Shown: positions 33,361 through 45,551, numbered from the stretch's first letter. The stretch: DNA of 64,000 nt from Ophiura sarsii (GCA_035610835.1 CM069449.1:36277887-36341886); one strand, 5' to 3'. The notes: generated by a model from the letters alone, not told the origin. Numbers and translations: made by a program.

Positions 33361-33510
33361 GGGAGCACATCAAAACTCGACCGCGCGGCAACCGGCGGTT
33401 CCGCCCGGTTGGACCGCATATCATTGTTTAGAACAATAGAAACCGGCTGCAACCTCACGGAACTGCACGGAACCGGCGGTTGCCGGGCGGTCGAGTTTTT
33501 ATGTGCTCCC
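33361..33510. mobile_element. 150-bp fold-back element with TAA duplication
   Basis: GGGAGCACATCAAAACTCG at 33361 and its near-complement ending at 33510 make an almost complete hairpin, including the CGGCGGTT-rich middle. TAA stands on both sides. The unoccupied site ATATAGCTAACAGTAAG is present at 24741-24757, confirming a 3-bp target, as in PIF/Harbinger elements. Confidence 0.9.
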
Positions 33511-33721
33511 TAACAGTAAGATCTATAAATGCAAGGTGAAAATAATCTCATTAGACGAACACTTTTCAGAAAATGCACCAAAATAGCTGTTACTCACGTT
33601 ACGTTACTCAAGTTACTTGTTTTTGCAAATTCAAATTGTATTTACATAGCTCATGCAGATAAGCTCAAAATGTTATGAAATAGTCTTGACATGATGAATT
33701 TAATTTCCCAAAATGTTATTA

Positions 33722-34674
33722 CCGTACTGGCGCGTATAGTCCCACCCTTTTTTTACCCCAAAATATACGTAAATTAGGGGACTTAAATTGGGTGCCCATG
33801 TGTGCCCGAAATTTTTCATCAAAATAATTGGAAGAAAAAAAACGAAAAAAAATGCAAACAAATAAGCTTACTTAAAAAAACCCTCTTTGTCGGCTAAATC
33901 GTGATTATTTAATGCAAATATATAGCGGGATTCATTTGAAATATATTTATTTCGTCAAATCAGTTCATTTTTGGTACTCTTGTGCTCTCTAAAATGTGAT
34001 ATTTCACCGCGTATGAACACTTTCGTAAGCTCGAGCGGGCAATCTACCTGAATAGGACGGCGGAAGTGACCGGATCCCCTAACTTACTGGAACTCGATCT
34101 AAACTCTAAACTAGCGCAGCGCGCTCGATAATGAAGTGAAAATCACATTTTGCGAGCATAGGAGTACAAAACATCCACAGATTTGACTAAATAAATGTAT
34201 TTCAAATACATCTCCACTATACATTTGCATCAAATAATCATCTTAACTCTAAACTCGCGCAGCGCGGCCGATAATGAAGTGAAAATCACATTTTGCGAGC
34301 ATAGGAGTACAAAACATCCACAGATTTGACTAAATAAATGTATTTCAAATACATCTCCACTATACATTTGCATCAAATAATCATGAATTACCCGACCACA
34401 TGTTTTTTTAAGTAAGCTTATTTTTTTTTTTTTTTTCATTTTCATTTTTTGGGGATTCGTACAGGTGATTCTGGTTCCCAGGACCAGACATTTTCGGGCG
34501 GGACTCGATTTCCCGGGACTCGCGCCCAGCCTTAAGAAGTAGTGTACAAGTCTGACTTGTACACTACTTTTTACCCCTGGGACTTAAGACGGGTGCCCAT
34601 CCTAGTCTGAAATATGAGCTCAATTAGGGGGTGGGATTTAAATCGAGTATGGGACTGTACACGCGTCAGTACGG
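33722..34674. mobile_element. 953-bp TA-flanked element, CCGTACTGGCGCG ends
   Basis: CCGTACTGGCGCGT at 33722 and ACGCGTCAGTACGG ending at 34674 are bounded by TA. Inside, about 140 bp starting near CTCTAAACTAGCGCAGCGCG (34101) is directly repeated from 34243, and its complement is partly present near 33890-34000. The boundaries disrupt element B. Confidence 0.8.
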
Positions 34675-35865
34675 TATGTCTCCTAACAGTCAATTGGGAC
34701 CACTACACAAGTTCACAGGACATTTTGCAAACTCTCTACCTGTTACATGAACAATATCTTGATGAAAATGGTATCATTTTGCATTAAAACAGAAACAATT
34801 TGAGAGCTATTTTCTTTTTTGAAACTTAACATCATGTTTCACAAGTGTTAGGTGAAAATAATTGCATATAATTGATGAATTACACCATAGTTATCAAGGT
34901 TGCCGAATTCAGCACCTTTGAACGATGAACGCAAGAAATATGATGAAAATGCTTTACAATATTTGTGTACATAAGCTATGCATGTATATTTAACACTTTG
35001 TCACCAACAACAATGAATATTTTGCTTCAAAAGTGACTTTCAGAGGACAAAGTTACTGTTTTTCTTGTCGAAAAACTTGGAACGACACGTAATGACCCTA
35101 GAAATAGTGCGTACGAAGTGATAGAAGTGCCAGACTGACATATGACTGATAAATGAATAAAACTTAGTGCAGTAAAAGCAAAAAGAGATCCATTTCTTAT
35201 TGCTACAACGCATTTTAGGCCGTTACTCACGTTACATTTTTGTTACTCATGTTACAATTGTTACTCACGTTACAGTTTTCAAACCTCGGCCATTTTAATA
35301 AAACTACACACAGCCCATTATATTTCCTGTTTTCAAATTAAGTAAATTAAATTCCATTTGGCAAAATTTAAATGCAAGGAACAATTGAGTAGGACAACTA
35401 TTTGATGTTTATCGTTACTCACGTTACATTTCTAATGACCATTGGACACACAGGTGATTCCTCCCAACTTGTGTCAATGCATAGGTATTTTTCATAGTTG
35501 GTAACTTGAAACTAAGGTATTATGCATTTCAGAAATCAACAAATATTTATATTTACAGTTAATATTAAATGTAAAAAATGGAAGAGGTCAACATAACCTG
35601 AACACACATTTTTCACTTATTTTGTGTGAAAAAAGCATTTTCCAACTTCTGACGATCATTTCTTGAAATTTACAAACGAATCATTCAAACATTTGATTGT
35701 CCCATATAATACCTACAAGTGTATACAATAAAATAAAATGGGTAATAAGCATCCAAATTGAATTTAACATTTTCAGGTCATATCACCAATCAATGGAATT
35801 GCCCATATATATGAATTTGAATTTTTGAAATTATACTCAGTATAATTTCCCCCCAAATATGTATA

Positions 35866-36822
35866 CAGGGTGATACAAAATAGTCAGGTCCCGTTTTAAA
35901 AAATCAGGAAAAAGATACTGGCAATTTTGGTTTATTTTTAAAATGTTTTTGAGAGTAGACATACTTCTTCAAAAAATATAACAAAGACAATAGACTCGTT
36001 TCCTATATAATTGTAAGTGCTGTGAATACCAAACACGCCTTTCGGCCTTTGATTGACTTATTCAAAAGGCACGCATTAAACTTTTACATCCATAGGGGTC
36101 CTTATTCAAAAGGCACGCATTAAACTTTTACATCCATAGGGGTCCCTTAGATAAGTTGGCAAAGATTTTATTTCACAGAATTTGGACAAATGCTCGCTTG
36201 GAATAACCAATTTGAATGAAATAAAATGTAGGTTATAGGGTCATTCCATGTCAAATCACCCAATGGATTTAACCCTACCCTCTTCGAGAAAGGGCGTGCC
36301 GTATCGCGAAAACTATAAGTCGGTTGAATTTTTAATTTGTGCTTGTTGAGCCAAGTTACCCCATAAACCAACTTTGAGCAAATTTGAAGAGAGGAGGGTT
36401 AAAAATTGCATTTATTTTGGGTGATTTGACATGGAATGTCCCTATAGCTTGTAATGCTACCTTGCTAGGCGAGTCATTAAATATATTCATTTTTGCACTA
36501 TAACTACAATCTCTGTCATAAGTAGTTGGAACACATAGGTAATAAATAATCACACTTCAATACATCCCTCTTTCCGCCAAATTTACACTATTCAAATATG
36601 GCTGTCTTTGACGGAAAGCTGAAATCCTTACCCCGCCTGAATAACTCCCCCCACCCCACTGGGCAATGTTGACCCCTTCCAGTATCCCGTAACCCAAAAA
36701 CCATGTTTCAACATTGAACCAGGGGGAGAGGGGAGTTTTTAATCACGCACGTAAAAGTGTTCCAACAATATTGGCCGGGATTGTAGTTTAAAATTGGGAC
36801 CTGACTATTTTGACTCACCCTG
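35866..36822. mobile_element. 957-bp TA-flanked element, CAGGGTGA ends
   Basis: CAGGGTGATACAAAATAGTC at 35866 and GACTATTTTGACTCACCCTG ending at 36822 are flanked by TA, the mariner-like pattern. It contains a 45-bp tandem duplication near 36056-36145 (GGCACGCATTAAACTTTTAC) and the nested element at 36238-36442. No transposase frame. Confidence 0.85.
36238..36442. mobile_element. 205-bp element, GGGTCATTCCATG ends, TATA duplication
   Basis: GGGTCATTCCATGTCAAATC at 36238 and GATTTGACATGGAATGTCCC ending at 36442 differ by one base and are flanked by TATA (36234-36237, 36443-36446). The 4-bp target and GGG..ATTCC end suggest kinship with elements A and B. Related ends occur near 31331, 40449 and 43756. 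Confidence 0.85.
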
Positions 36823-36897
36823 TAGATCCAGCTTTACATGGAAACTATTAACTATACTTTACAGCAGTTCTTAACCATGCGGGTTGTAACCCCATGG

Positions 36898-37763
36898 GGA
36901 TGTTTGGAGTTGTCCAGGGGGTCCTAAATATAGCTTTCGGGGGAACCTATGACCCTTTAAGTTACATTAGAAAATTCAATTCAATATAATTCTGTACAAA
37001 ATTCATTATTATCAGTCACCTTTTAAGTTCTAGCAATCACAGAAGTGATTAAAGTAAGAGAGACAATTATCAATGAGGTTTATTACCTCATAAGCCCTGG
37101 AATCTTTGACTGATCTCACAAAACTTTCCCAGTACCACAAACCTTACCCAACACCACAATCAAATACCAGACACAATAACTATACTGCTTTATTATTAAT
37201 TTATACAGTACAAAAAAACTTAGAGATCTACAATCATCGAAAAACTGTGTTCATACACTGACCCTAATTGCCATAATTATATACACTGAGCCAAAAAAGA
37301 AACGTATACAATTTTAACAGATCACCATAGGGATGTTTGGAGTTGTCCAGGGGGTCCTAAATATAGCTTTCGGGGGAACCTATGACCCTTTAAGTTACAT
37401 TAGAAAATTCAATTCAATATAATTCTGTACAAAATTCATTATTATCAGTCACCTTTTAAGTTCTAGCAATCACAGAAGTGATTAAAGTAAGAGAGACAAT
37501 TATCAATGAGGTTTATTACCTCATAAGCCCTGGAATCTTTGACTGATCTCACAAAACTTTCCCAGTACCACAAACCTTACCCAACACCACAATTAAATAC
37601 CAGACACAATAACTATACTGCTTTATTATTAATTTATACAGTACAAAAAAACTTAGAGATCTACAATCATCGAAAAACTGTGTTCATACACTGACCCTAA
37701 TTGCCATAATTATATACACTGAGCCAAAAAAGAAACGTATACAATTTTAACAGATCACCATAG
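36898..37763 (+). repeat. 433-bp tandem duplication
   Basis: 36898-37330 and 37331-37763 are virtually identical; one C/T difference is seen near 37162. The unit ends inside the CACTGAGCC element, so copy 1 contains a truncated 5' end of that element at 37284-37330. A very recent duplication, or an assembly artefact. Confidence 0.9.
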
Positions 37764-37949
37764 GGTCAGTACTCATTTCTCCTGTGTCATTGAAGCAAAC
37801 AATTGGTTATTGACAGCCATTTGAAGCAATACATTGCAGTGTAATATTGTATCCAAATTTGGTACATTTTCATGCACAGAATTTTATTTGGTGATCTGTT
37901 AAAGTTTTTATAAGTTTATTTTGTTATAAGTTTCTTTTTTGGCTCAGTG
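37717..37949. mobile_element. 233-bp mariner-like MITE, CACTGAGCCAAAAAAGAAAC ends
   Basis: CACTGAGCCAAAAAAGAAAC at 37717 and its complement ending at 37949, flanked by TATA-rich DNA, so a TA target fits. It is too short to encode a transposase. Confidence 0.85.
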
Positions 37950-38339
37950 TATATATATCTGTTTGTACCATCATGCACGATATTTGAGTCACATGAAAAT
38001 TGATACTTTTGAGGCTGGTGCAGCCACTGTTGATCATCCATCTCTAAGATAACCTCTATCCGGGATTAGTGATACAGGGCAAATTGTATTATGCAGGGAT
38101 CAATGTGCAGCTTGAACCTACCCTCCTCAAGCATTCACCTGTATTCACCTTTCTTCAGGATAAATTAGGTCAAGATTAGGTCTATCCTGCAATTTGTAGG
38201 TTGAAGATTCACCTCAGTGCAGCACCACGTTCATTCAATAGTATATGTGGGAGAAGTTGAAATATAGGTGAAGATTCACCATAGATTCACCTGTCCAATG
38301 TATAAATTAGTTCAAGATTCACCTCTCCAAAAATATTAC
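37950..38339. other. No gene; ATTCACCT repeats
   Basis: The word GATTCACCT or TATTCACCT recurs about seven times between 38130 and 38330, some in inverse orientation as AGGTGAA. No gene is seen. Confidence 0.45.
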
Positions 38340-38341
38340 TA

Positions 38342-39342
38342 GGGCCTAACAAAATAAAATGTTGTTTCCGGTAACCCGACCGACCCTCTTAAAACCTGCC
38401 GACCGTACAAATTTTATCAACATTTTGAAAAAATAAAATTTATTTTCTACCTACCGTTCGTATTTTTTCAGTCCAAATTTACGGAAATGTATCGAGAGAA
38501 TAAAAAATTTACATTCTCATATAGTTTTACATTCCCATTTTGCCGAAGGTCCAATTTGAATGTACCCATTTCCATGAATTCTGCAACAATTCTGAAGTTT
38601 ACTTTCCGTTATCGTCCGTACGCCTAAAAGTGTATTTCCATTTATCAACAACAGCGCAGAATTTGCGGTTATCGCAATAATAATTTTTTGGTACCACCAA
38701 CAAACCAACCAACCACATGGAATGACGTAGCGTAACATGGTAAAAATAACACACTGGGACCCCATTGGAAATAAGCCTGCACATGTAGCTGGCTTTTATG
38801 GGCTATCCTGGCCTTGCAACTTTTGGTGTTGTGGTGTTTTTGCCGTTCCAGTTTGGGATGGCATTGTGATATGCGTTATTTTTTAATGTTATTATAATTT
38901 TATACTCGTGTGATTTGTTATTTGTATATGTTGTGATGCCAAATAAAAACTAAACTAAACTAAACTGAACCGTGTGGAACAGAAAAGAAATATCATACAT
39001 TAACCTCAGTTTGGGCATGCAAAAGTCTCTCGCGCAGGTGTTGAGAAGTAAAGCCAAGTACGATCGAAGGAAAAACATTTATTTTTTAATGAGAAAATGC
39101 AGTGTATTTACATTTAATGAATTATAATAAAATAATGAATGAAATTTGCCTCGGAAGTTGGCGTTCACTGTTCAGACCGGGCGTTGAGATTGCGATGACG
39201 GTCAAAATTCGGAAGCTTTGCAATTAATTTACATGGTGAATCTAAAATAATATTTTTTTGTAAAATAAAAAAAAATCCCGACCGACCGACCCTCTTTTTT
39301 GTCAGCATGTTACCGGAAACAAACATTTATTTTTGTTGGGCC
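38342..39342. mobile_element. 1-kb TA-flanked element, GGGCCTAACAAAA ends
   Basis: GGGCCTAACAAAA with TTGTTTCCGGTAAC at the left, and GTTACCGGAAAC with TTTTTGTTGGGCC at the right (ending 39342), next to TA on both sides. CGACCGACCCTCTT occurs near both ends in direct orientation. Fragments of the family occur near 121-175 and 39903-39930. No coding. Confidence 0.75.
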
Positions 39343-39344
39343 TA

Positions 39345-40465
39345 GGTAAAGATTAGGCGTCTTATCTTTGACTAACATTGAGGAGGGTGGGTTCAAGATG
39401 CACAATGACGCCTGCATGTAAATTGTTGTATGTAGAATAATCTCGCAGAAAATTATTCACTTACGACAATAGTTCCCAGAAAGGAGATAATTTTTTGCTG
39501 CCCTGCCCTCCCCACCGATCAATGTTGCGAAACCCTGTGCTGATGTTGGGCACACTGTGGGATTCGACAATGATCAGGGGGAACACTTTACATTACACAC
39601 ACCTACACAGTGTTCAAACAATATTTTCTAACATTGTCTTGAGGTTTTTTAAATATGCAGCATCATGTAACATATTATTTATCATAACTTACGAACCACT
39701 TGATCGATTTCACGAAATTTACTTAAATGTTTTTACATACATAATGTGTAAAATATTGTGATCAAATGGTTGCATTGACTATTACTTTAATAAGGGAACA
39801 GTCACTTTTATCAAGGTATTTAGCACTAAATTTAGTACTATTATATGTATAAATGCCGTTTAATAAAGCGGCACGCATAAGGCACATGAAAGTCCATGTT
39901 ATGTTTCCGGTAACCCGCCCGCGTTATAATTTTTTGCCCGCCATTGAGATTCGATATCCCCCCCCAAAGAAGGTCATTATTTTGTATATTGTATTATCTA
40001 TTGCTGAAAGCAATACACACATTAATGACAGCTATATTATGGAGATAGAAAAGCTTAACTATCGTTTTTACACAAGACATAACATTGTGTTTAGAAAACC
40101 AGTGATTGAGGTGACTAATTTGAAAACTATTCACCAACTAACATTTCATTAGAACAGTCCGATTTCATCAGAGTTGTGATCCACTACCGGAACCGCAGGA
40201 ACTAGTGTTTCCAGAACAAGTGTTAAGGTGTTAACGAGGTTCCACTGTATTTATTTTTTTAAATAGGGATACAGCTCGTGGTAGCTAAATAAGTGAGACT
40301 GAGGATACACCCAAATTTCAATGAATCGTAACTCGGAAACGACTTGGATTTGGAATTCAATTTTGGTGTATGTTCTGAATTATCTATATAATGTCGGGAA
40401 TTATCTGAGACACACAGCAAACCCATGGACTTGACATGGAATGATCCTAAAGTGTACAAATAGAG
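39345..40465. other. No gene; degraded repeat ends
   Basis: Contains a fragment with GTTTCCGGTAACCCG at about 39903 and, at 40262-40449, one end (GACATGGAATGATCC) of the CATTCCATGTCAA family. Short open frames have no recognisable content. Confidence 0.45.
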
Positions 40466-40467
40466 TA

Positions 40468-41212
40468 CCGTATTATCCCTATTAAGCGCCCAGGGCGGTT
40501 AGCAAAGTCATTTTGGGTGGGCGCTTATCATATTACCTTTTTTTAAACTCATTTATCGTTGAGACTGTCAAATTCGGCAAGGTTGCGAAGACATTTTTTC
40601 GGTAAACATACCAATAATGTTTTAGCTCATAGAAAGAAAAAAAGTATGATTTTTCAATCACATTCCATGAATAGTTGTGAAAGACAAATCGCTAACGATT
40701 TGTTACAATTTTGTTCAAAAACTGCGTAAGAAAAAATCAAAAACCCTATCAATATTTATCTGGTTTTCATGTGGGCGGCCATCTTTGCTTTTCATTTGTG
40801 GTGAAAATTCCTCACTGCGTATGTCGCAGTAATTTTTGGTGGTGCCCGTTTCTGAACAAATAAATGGCACAATGAATGATTATGATACACGGAACTGTTG
40901 CACTAGTGGAATTACCACGTGCGATTAAAACGGAAAATTAACACTCGCCGGTCGCTGTACAGGCAGTGGTATCAGCGCTTCTGTACGCGTATCAGTAGCC
41001 TAGTGCCTAGTGGGATCGGGGAGAGATGGCGGCGATCTAATCATGGCTTTTACTGGTACTACTTTAGTGAAGGACGCCGTGAAGAATGTTGTTGTACAGT
41101 GCTACGGTAATTAAAAAGGTGGGCGCTTATAAGAGATTGTTTGTTGTTAGTCATTGTGAAAAACAGGGGTGGGCGCTTATAAGGTCCTGGGCGCTTAATA
41201 GGGATAATACGG
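40468..41212. mobile_element. 745-bp TA-flanked element, CCGTATTATCCCTATT ends
   Basis: CCGTATTATCCCTATTAAGC at 40468 and its complement ending at 41212, both next to TA. A second copy of the same length class in reverse orientation lies at 58016-58776. Internal GTGGGCGCTTAT words recur near both ends. Non-coding, mariner/pogo-like by target. Confidence 0.9.
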
Positions 41213-41214
41213 TA

Positions 41215-42000
41215 CATGTGATCTATGTTCTGTACAATCATATACATTTATACTGCAGTAGAGGTTTAAATTGATTTACAAATTAGTGTTATGTGTCTGA
41301 GGTTACACAAAATGTTAACACATTTGCAACAAATTCAATTTCAAATGGAAATAGAGGTACATCTTGATCCGTTTCACAAATTCTACAAATGCTTTAACAT
41401 CGATTATTTAAAAGACTCAAATTCTCAAAATTCATTACTACTATATTAAAAAGACTCAAATTCTCAAAATTCATTACTACTATACTATACAAGAAATTTA
41501 TACACAAATACACAAATAGGTCAAACATTATTATTACTGATAAGGCGACGAAAAATAAATCCTGTTCTATGGATGGAATAAAATGGGTCTTTCAGGCCTG
41601 CCTGTAGAACATTGGGGTTTTTTTTTTTTGGGGGGGGGGGGGAGAGTTTGTCGCCTTAATTAGGTGACAAATAAAAGAAACCCTGTTCTATGCACTAAAT
41701 GACTCAATTGTTTTTAGAAATTGATAAAAGTGCCAATGAATACCGACCCATTTTTTTAATTATCGTCCAGCAAAAAGGTTTAGATTTTATGAATTTCTAT
41801 GGACATTATGAAGGGTTTTTTTTTAAAACACCCTGACTGATCTAAGCTGAGAGGTCCATTTGCATGTAGAACCGGATTCCATTTTTGGTCACCTTACTGT
41901 ATCAACTAAACAACAGGGCGGGCATGTCAAAAACGGTAATTCTTTTTTAGAGGAATTTGTATTTATTACAAATTTATCTTTAAAATGAGATATTGATGAG
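41215..42000. other. No gene seen
   Basis: Has a tandem duplication of about 38 bp at 41415-41485 (AAAAGACTCAAATTCTC) and T/G homopolymers near 41621-41642. Confidence 0.45.
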
Positions 42001-43261
42001 GGGCAATTCCACGGTAACAGCGTGACGGTTTGGAAGATATTTTCACACTTCATATGCAAATAACATACACACTTGAATTATTCAGAACATTTGTTTATTG
42101 CATTTCTACTACTACTAGTACAACCTACACATAGAAAGGAAAAAAAAGAAAAAAATCATTCACATTTATGAAATATGAATATTAATGAGTGCGGTAACAG
42201 CGTGACGCTAAAAAGGACATAGGTATTTGTCTCATTTATGAATGGTTAAAACTCTGTGAACTTTTTTTTATTTTTAAAGTTTCATCAGGTGGATTGTAAT
42301 TATAAGAAAGTCAGCTATAACTTCCCTGTATAAAAAAGAAAATATCTTATGATTTTAGATATATATGACACAATAAACAAATTTGCATACGGTAACAGCG
42401 TGACGGTAACAGCGTGACCAAAGGCTGACCCTATATGAGCAATGCAAAAAGATCAAACATTGACGATACAATGATCTCCAAAACTTACACTGATTATAGT
42501 GATTGTTGATTTTAATTAAATTAAATCACATTATAGTGTTCTTTGTTAGTTTAAAATAGATAAAATACAATATTAAATACAATATTAAATACAATATTAA
42601 GTTAATTAAATTATCCAATAAAAACACATTTAACTTAAAAATTGTATTGGAACTCACTGTATAATTCAATGGGGGTCACGCTGTTACCGTCACGCTGTTA
42701 CCAAAAAAGTAACAGCGTGACATATTGCTAATTGAAATAATTAATTAACAAAAGGTAGTACTGCATCTTTGAAGCATGTATGTTATAGGTCTATGGGAGT
42801 GTGCTTTGCATTGCAAGTATTATTTAATTTGTGTATGTAGATTTAATGAAAATTTTAAAAAACCTTAAAAACATCAATTTTTTTGGTAACAGCGTGACAT
42901 TTTGGTGAAATCTTAATAAAAATTGATCGTTGAGTCGCAACGCAGAGTGGTTTTTTGTGTTTTTTTAATTTAAAGAATAATATAAGTATGTAAGAGCTCA
43001 CAACTGAAAAAATAATTTTAAAGTGATTATTTTCAGTTTATAAATGAATAGCATTATAAATAACAGATTTTACAACAAAATTAATAAAATTAGTAGATTA
43101 TGCTAATTAAAACGGGGAAAAACACAAAATATGTAATAAAAATGAAAATAAAGTTCATATCTGGAAAATTTAGACTTTTAGCTTTAATTTGATACTAAAT
43201 ATGTTAGGATATGAATAACTTGAAAATTAGTGGTCATGTCCACCTTTGCATGGAATTGCCC
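42001..43261. mobile_element. Element C: GGGCAATTCCA ends, repeated word GGTAACAGCGTGAC
   Basis: GGGCAATTCCA at 42001 and TGGAATTGCCC ending at 43261. The word GGTAACAGCGTGAC occurs at 42013, 42193, 42391, 42405, 42709 (one base short) and 42885 on the plus strand, and at 42675 and 42689 on the minus strand. The first copy starts one base after the terminal repeat. Two pairs are back to back. No clear target duplication is seen (TGAG versus TTAA). The AT-rich interior has no transposase. Confidence 0.8.
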
Positions 43262-43755
43262 TTAAGGTTGATATGACAAGGGGTTATGAAAATACAACCA
43301 TTTTTTCAAATCAACACTACGAAAATCTTGTATTTCCCTATGCCAATACATTGTGCGCCACCGCCTGAGCCGCCACCCTACTTTTTCAGATTTAAACTGC
43401 TGTCACTCTGTTATTTAAATTCCTATTTCAATGAGATTTCACACTGTTATAGACCCATCTCTCAGCTTTAAAATGATGCATCAACCAATTCAATAGGCCA
43501 AAGGGTTGTGATGCTATAAGATTTTAATGACGAATCCATTCCTAAAAATGTAACACCGCCAACCTTTTAGCATGCCCACCTTATGACATGCGACCGACCC
43601 TACGTCTCTCATGAATTCATTATCCGTACAACATCACACGTCCGAATGTATAAAATATTCGATACAAGTCTCTCATGAGTTCTATGAAATTATCTGTACA
43701 GAATTTGTCAGTGCAGTTGCATTTAAATTTCTCAATTTCGATAATTTCTATGTGT
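43262..43755. other. No gene; decayed copies of an exon-like segment
   Basis: The minus strand at about 43660-43710 resembles part of the frame at 45552-45950 (a TDNxIELMxDxYR-like stretch), with a shorter third copy near 43590-43625. CGACCGACCCT is also present. Not coding as it stands. Confidence 0.4.
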
Positions 43756-45530
43756 GTCATTCCGTGTCAAATCAACCAAAATAATGAAAATTGGTACGGC
43801 CACCTCTCAGATTTGGCTGAAATTCATTTCTAATATACATCTATAGGTATAATGAACACATGCAAATATAAAATTCCAAATCCAAGTCGTTTCGGAATTA
43901 TGGCCCTTCAAAGTTGGGAGGTTACCGCCCCTTCAAGTGACGCGATTCGCGTCATTGAATATTTTGTGTTTATAATGATCTATTAGAGGACCTTTGGAAT
44001 AAGATGCAAAGCTGGAAATTAGTACTTAGGGTGACTGTAACCCAAATAACCCAGATATGGCCTCAAAACAAGTGTATCTTATCCCCCTTCCTCTCAACAG
44101 CCAGCTCAAAACACCAATTTAGTCCATCGAACAAATTAATTTCCATTTTAAGACCCCCACAATCATGGTTGATAGTCACAAACCCACAGGCAATGATAGA
44201 GCCCTGACTCATTTAATAAATAGTTGTCTAAAATTGGCTCCAGACAGAAAATATCGAAAAAACACAGACATTCTCCGTGACCTTTGTAACATTTAATCTC
44301 CAACTTTATACTCACACCAAATGTTAATACATGTCTAACCTTTCATATGAATCAATAAGTGTTTTGGAGACTCTTCTCCTTCATGGTCAGGCAACTCTTT
44401 CAAATTTTCTATATTTATTAAATGAGTCGGGGCTCTATCATTGCTTGTGGGTAACAACATGTGACTGTACAATACAAATATGCAATATGAAGCTTTTTTG
44501 TGACTATATATCAACCATGATTGTGGGGGTCTTAAAATGGAAATTAATTTGTTCAACGGACTAAATTGGTGTTTTGAGCTGGCTGTTGAGAGGAAGGGGG
44601 ATAAGATACACTTGTAATAGACAATTATAAACACAAAACACAAAATATTCAATGACGCGAATCCCGTCACTTGAAGGGGCGGTAACCACCCAACTTTGAA
44701 GGGACATAATTCTGAAACGACTTGGATTTGGAATTTTATATTTTGCATGTGTTCATTATACCTATATAGATGTAAACTGCTCACAAAAAGTTAGGAAACT
44801 TTTTTTAATCAAGTATATTTTTATTATATATTACCCTCTTTGTATCTGTTATATCAATGGAAAGCTGGAGTGTTCCTCTTTAAAGTTATACCACATTTGC
44901 AATGATTACATGTTGCTGAACTTGGCCACATGAATGAGAATGAGGCAAAGTCACAAATCAAATGTGCCAAAATTACCGTTATCTGTGCTAATCAGTCAAT
45001 AGGCAATAATCAAACCGGTCATGCTTGAGAACCATGAATGGTTTACACAACAAAGATTTGCACCAGTGAGCACAACACACGCAAGTTAACCCTCATCTCT
45101 TTAGAAAACCTTTATTTGGGTATTTGCAAGACTGGGTTAACGATGACTCCAGGTGGAAGGTCATGAAGGTAAGTGATGAAAGGTTTAGGCCTACAACTTG
45201 TACATTTTTCTAAAACAAGGTAAACGTTTTGCAGTTTCAATATGCCGCGTTTAACAGATTTGGAGAGAGCCCACGTGCCATTACCTATGGACTGTTTAGC
45301 ACAGATAACGGTCATTTTGGCACATTTGATTTGTGACTTTGCCTCATTCTCATTCATGTGGCCAAGTCCAGCAACATGTCATCATTGCACATTTGGTATC
45401 ATTTTAAAGAATAACACTTCAGCTTTCCATTGATATGCAACATAATACAAGAGGGTAATAAAATAATAAAATATACTTGATTAAAAAAAGTTTCCTAACT
45501 TTGTGTGAGCAGTTTATATTAGAAATGAAT
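43756..45530. mobile_element. Long fold-back element of the CATTCCGTGTCAA type
   Basis: The left arm (about 43820-44205) is the reverse complement of the right arm (about 44330-44774, continuing after 45515). Both arms contain CCAAATCCAAGTCGTTTC and GTTACCGCCCCTTCAAG (or complements). The left end begins GTCATTCCGTGTCAAATC. The right end is shortened. A TA element (44775-45514) is nested in the right arm. Confidence 0.75.
44775..45514. mobile_element. 740-bp TA-flanked element, AACTGCTCACAAAAAGTTAG ends
   Basis: AACTGCTCACAAAAAGTTAG at 44775 and CTAACTTTGTGTGAGCAGTT ending at 45514, with inverted arms that continue for about 60 bp and a second palindromic portion inside. TA flanks it. The other arm of the surrounding fold-back preserves the unoccupied site (complement of GATGTATATTAG), confirming the TA duplication. 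Confidence 0.9.
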
Positions 45531-45551
45531 GACCCATGTGTTATTGGTACT

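Larger units (their letters stand above)
33058..35804. mobile_element. Element B: GGGCAATTCCA ends, repeated word GTTACTCACGTTAC
   Basis: GGGCAATTCCA at 33058 and TGGAATTGCCC ending at 35804 are flanked by ATAT (33054-33057, 35805-35808). The word GTTACTCACGTTAC occurs at 33069, 33248, 33589, 33603 (one mismatch), 35222, 35242 (one mismatch), 35260 and 35414, mostly on the plus strand. The first starts directly after the terminal repeat. Two unrelated elements (33361-33510, 33722-34674) are nested in it. No transposase is seen. Confidence 0.8.
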
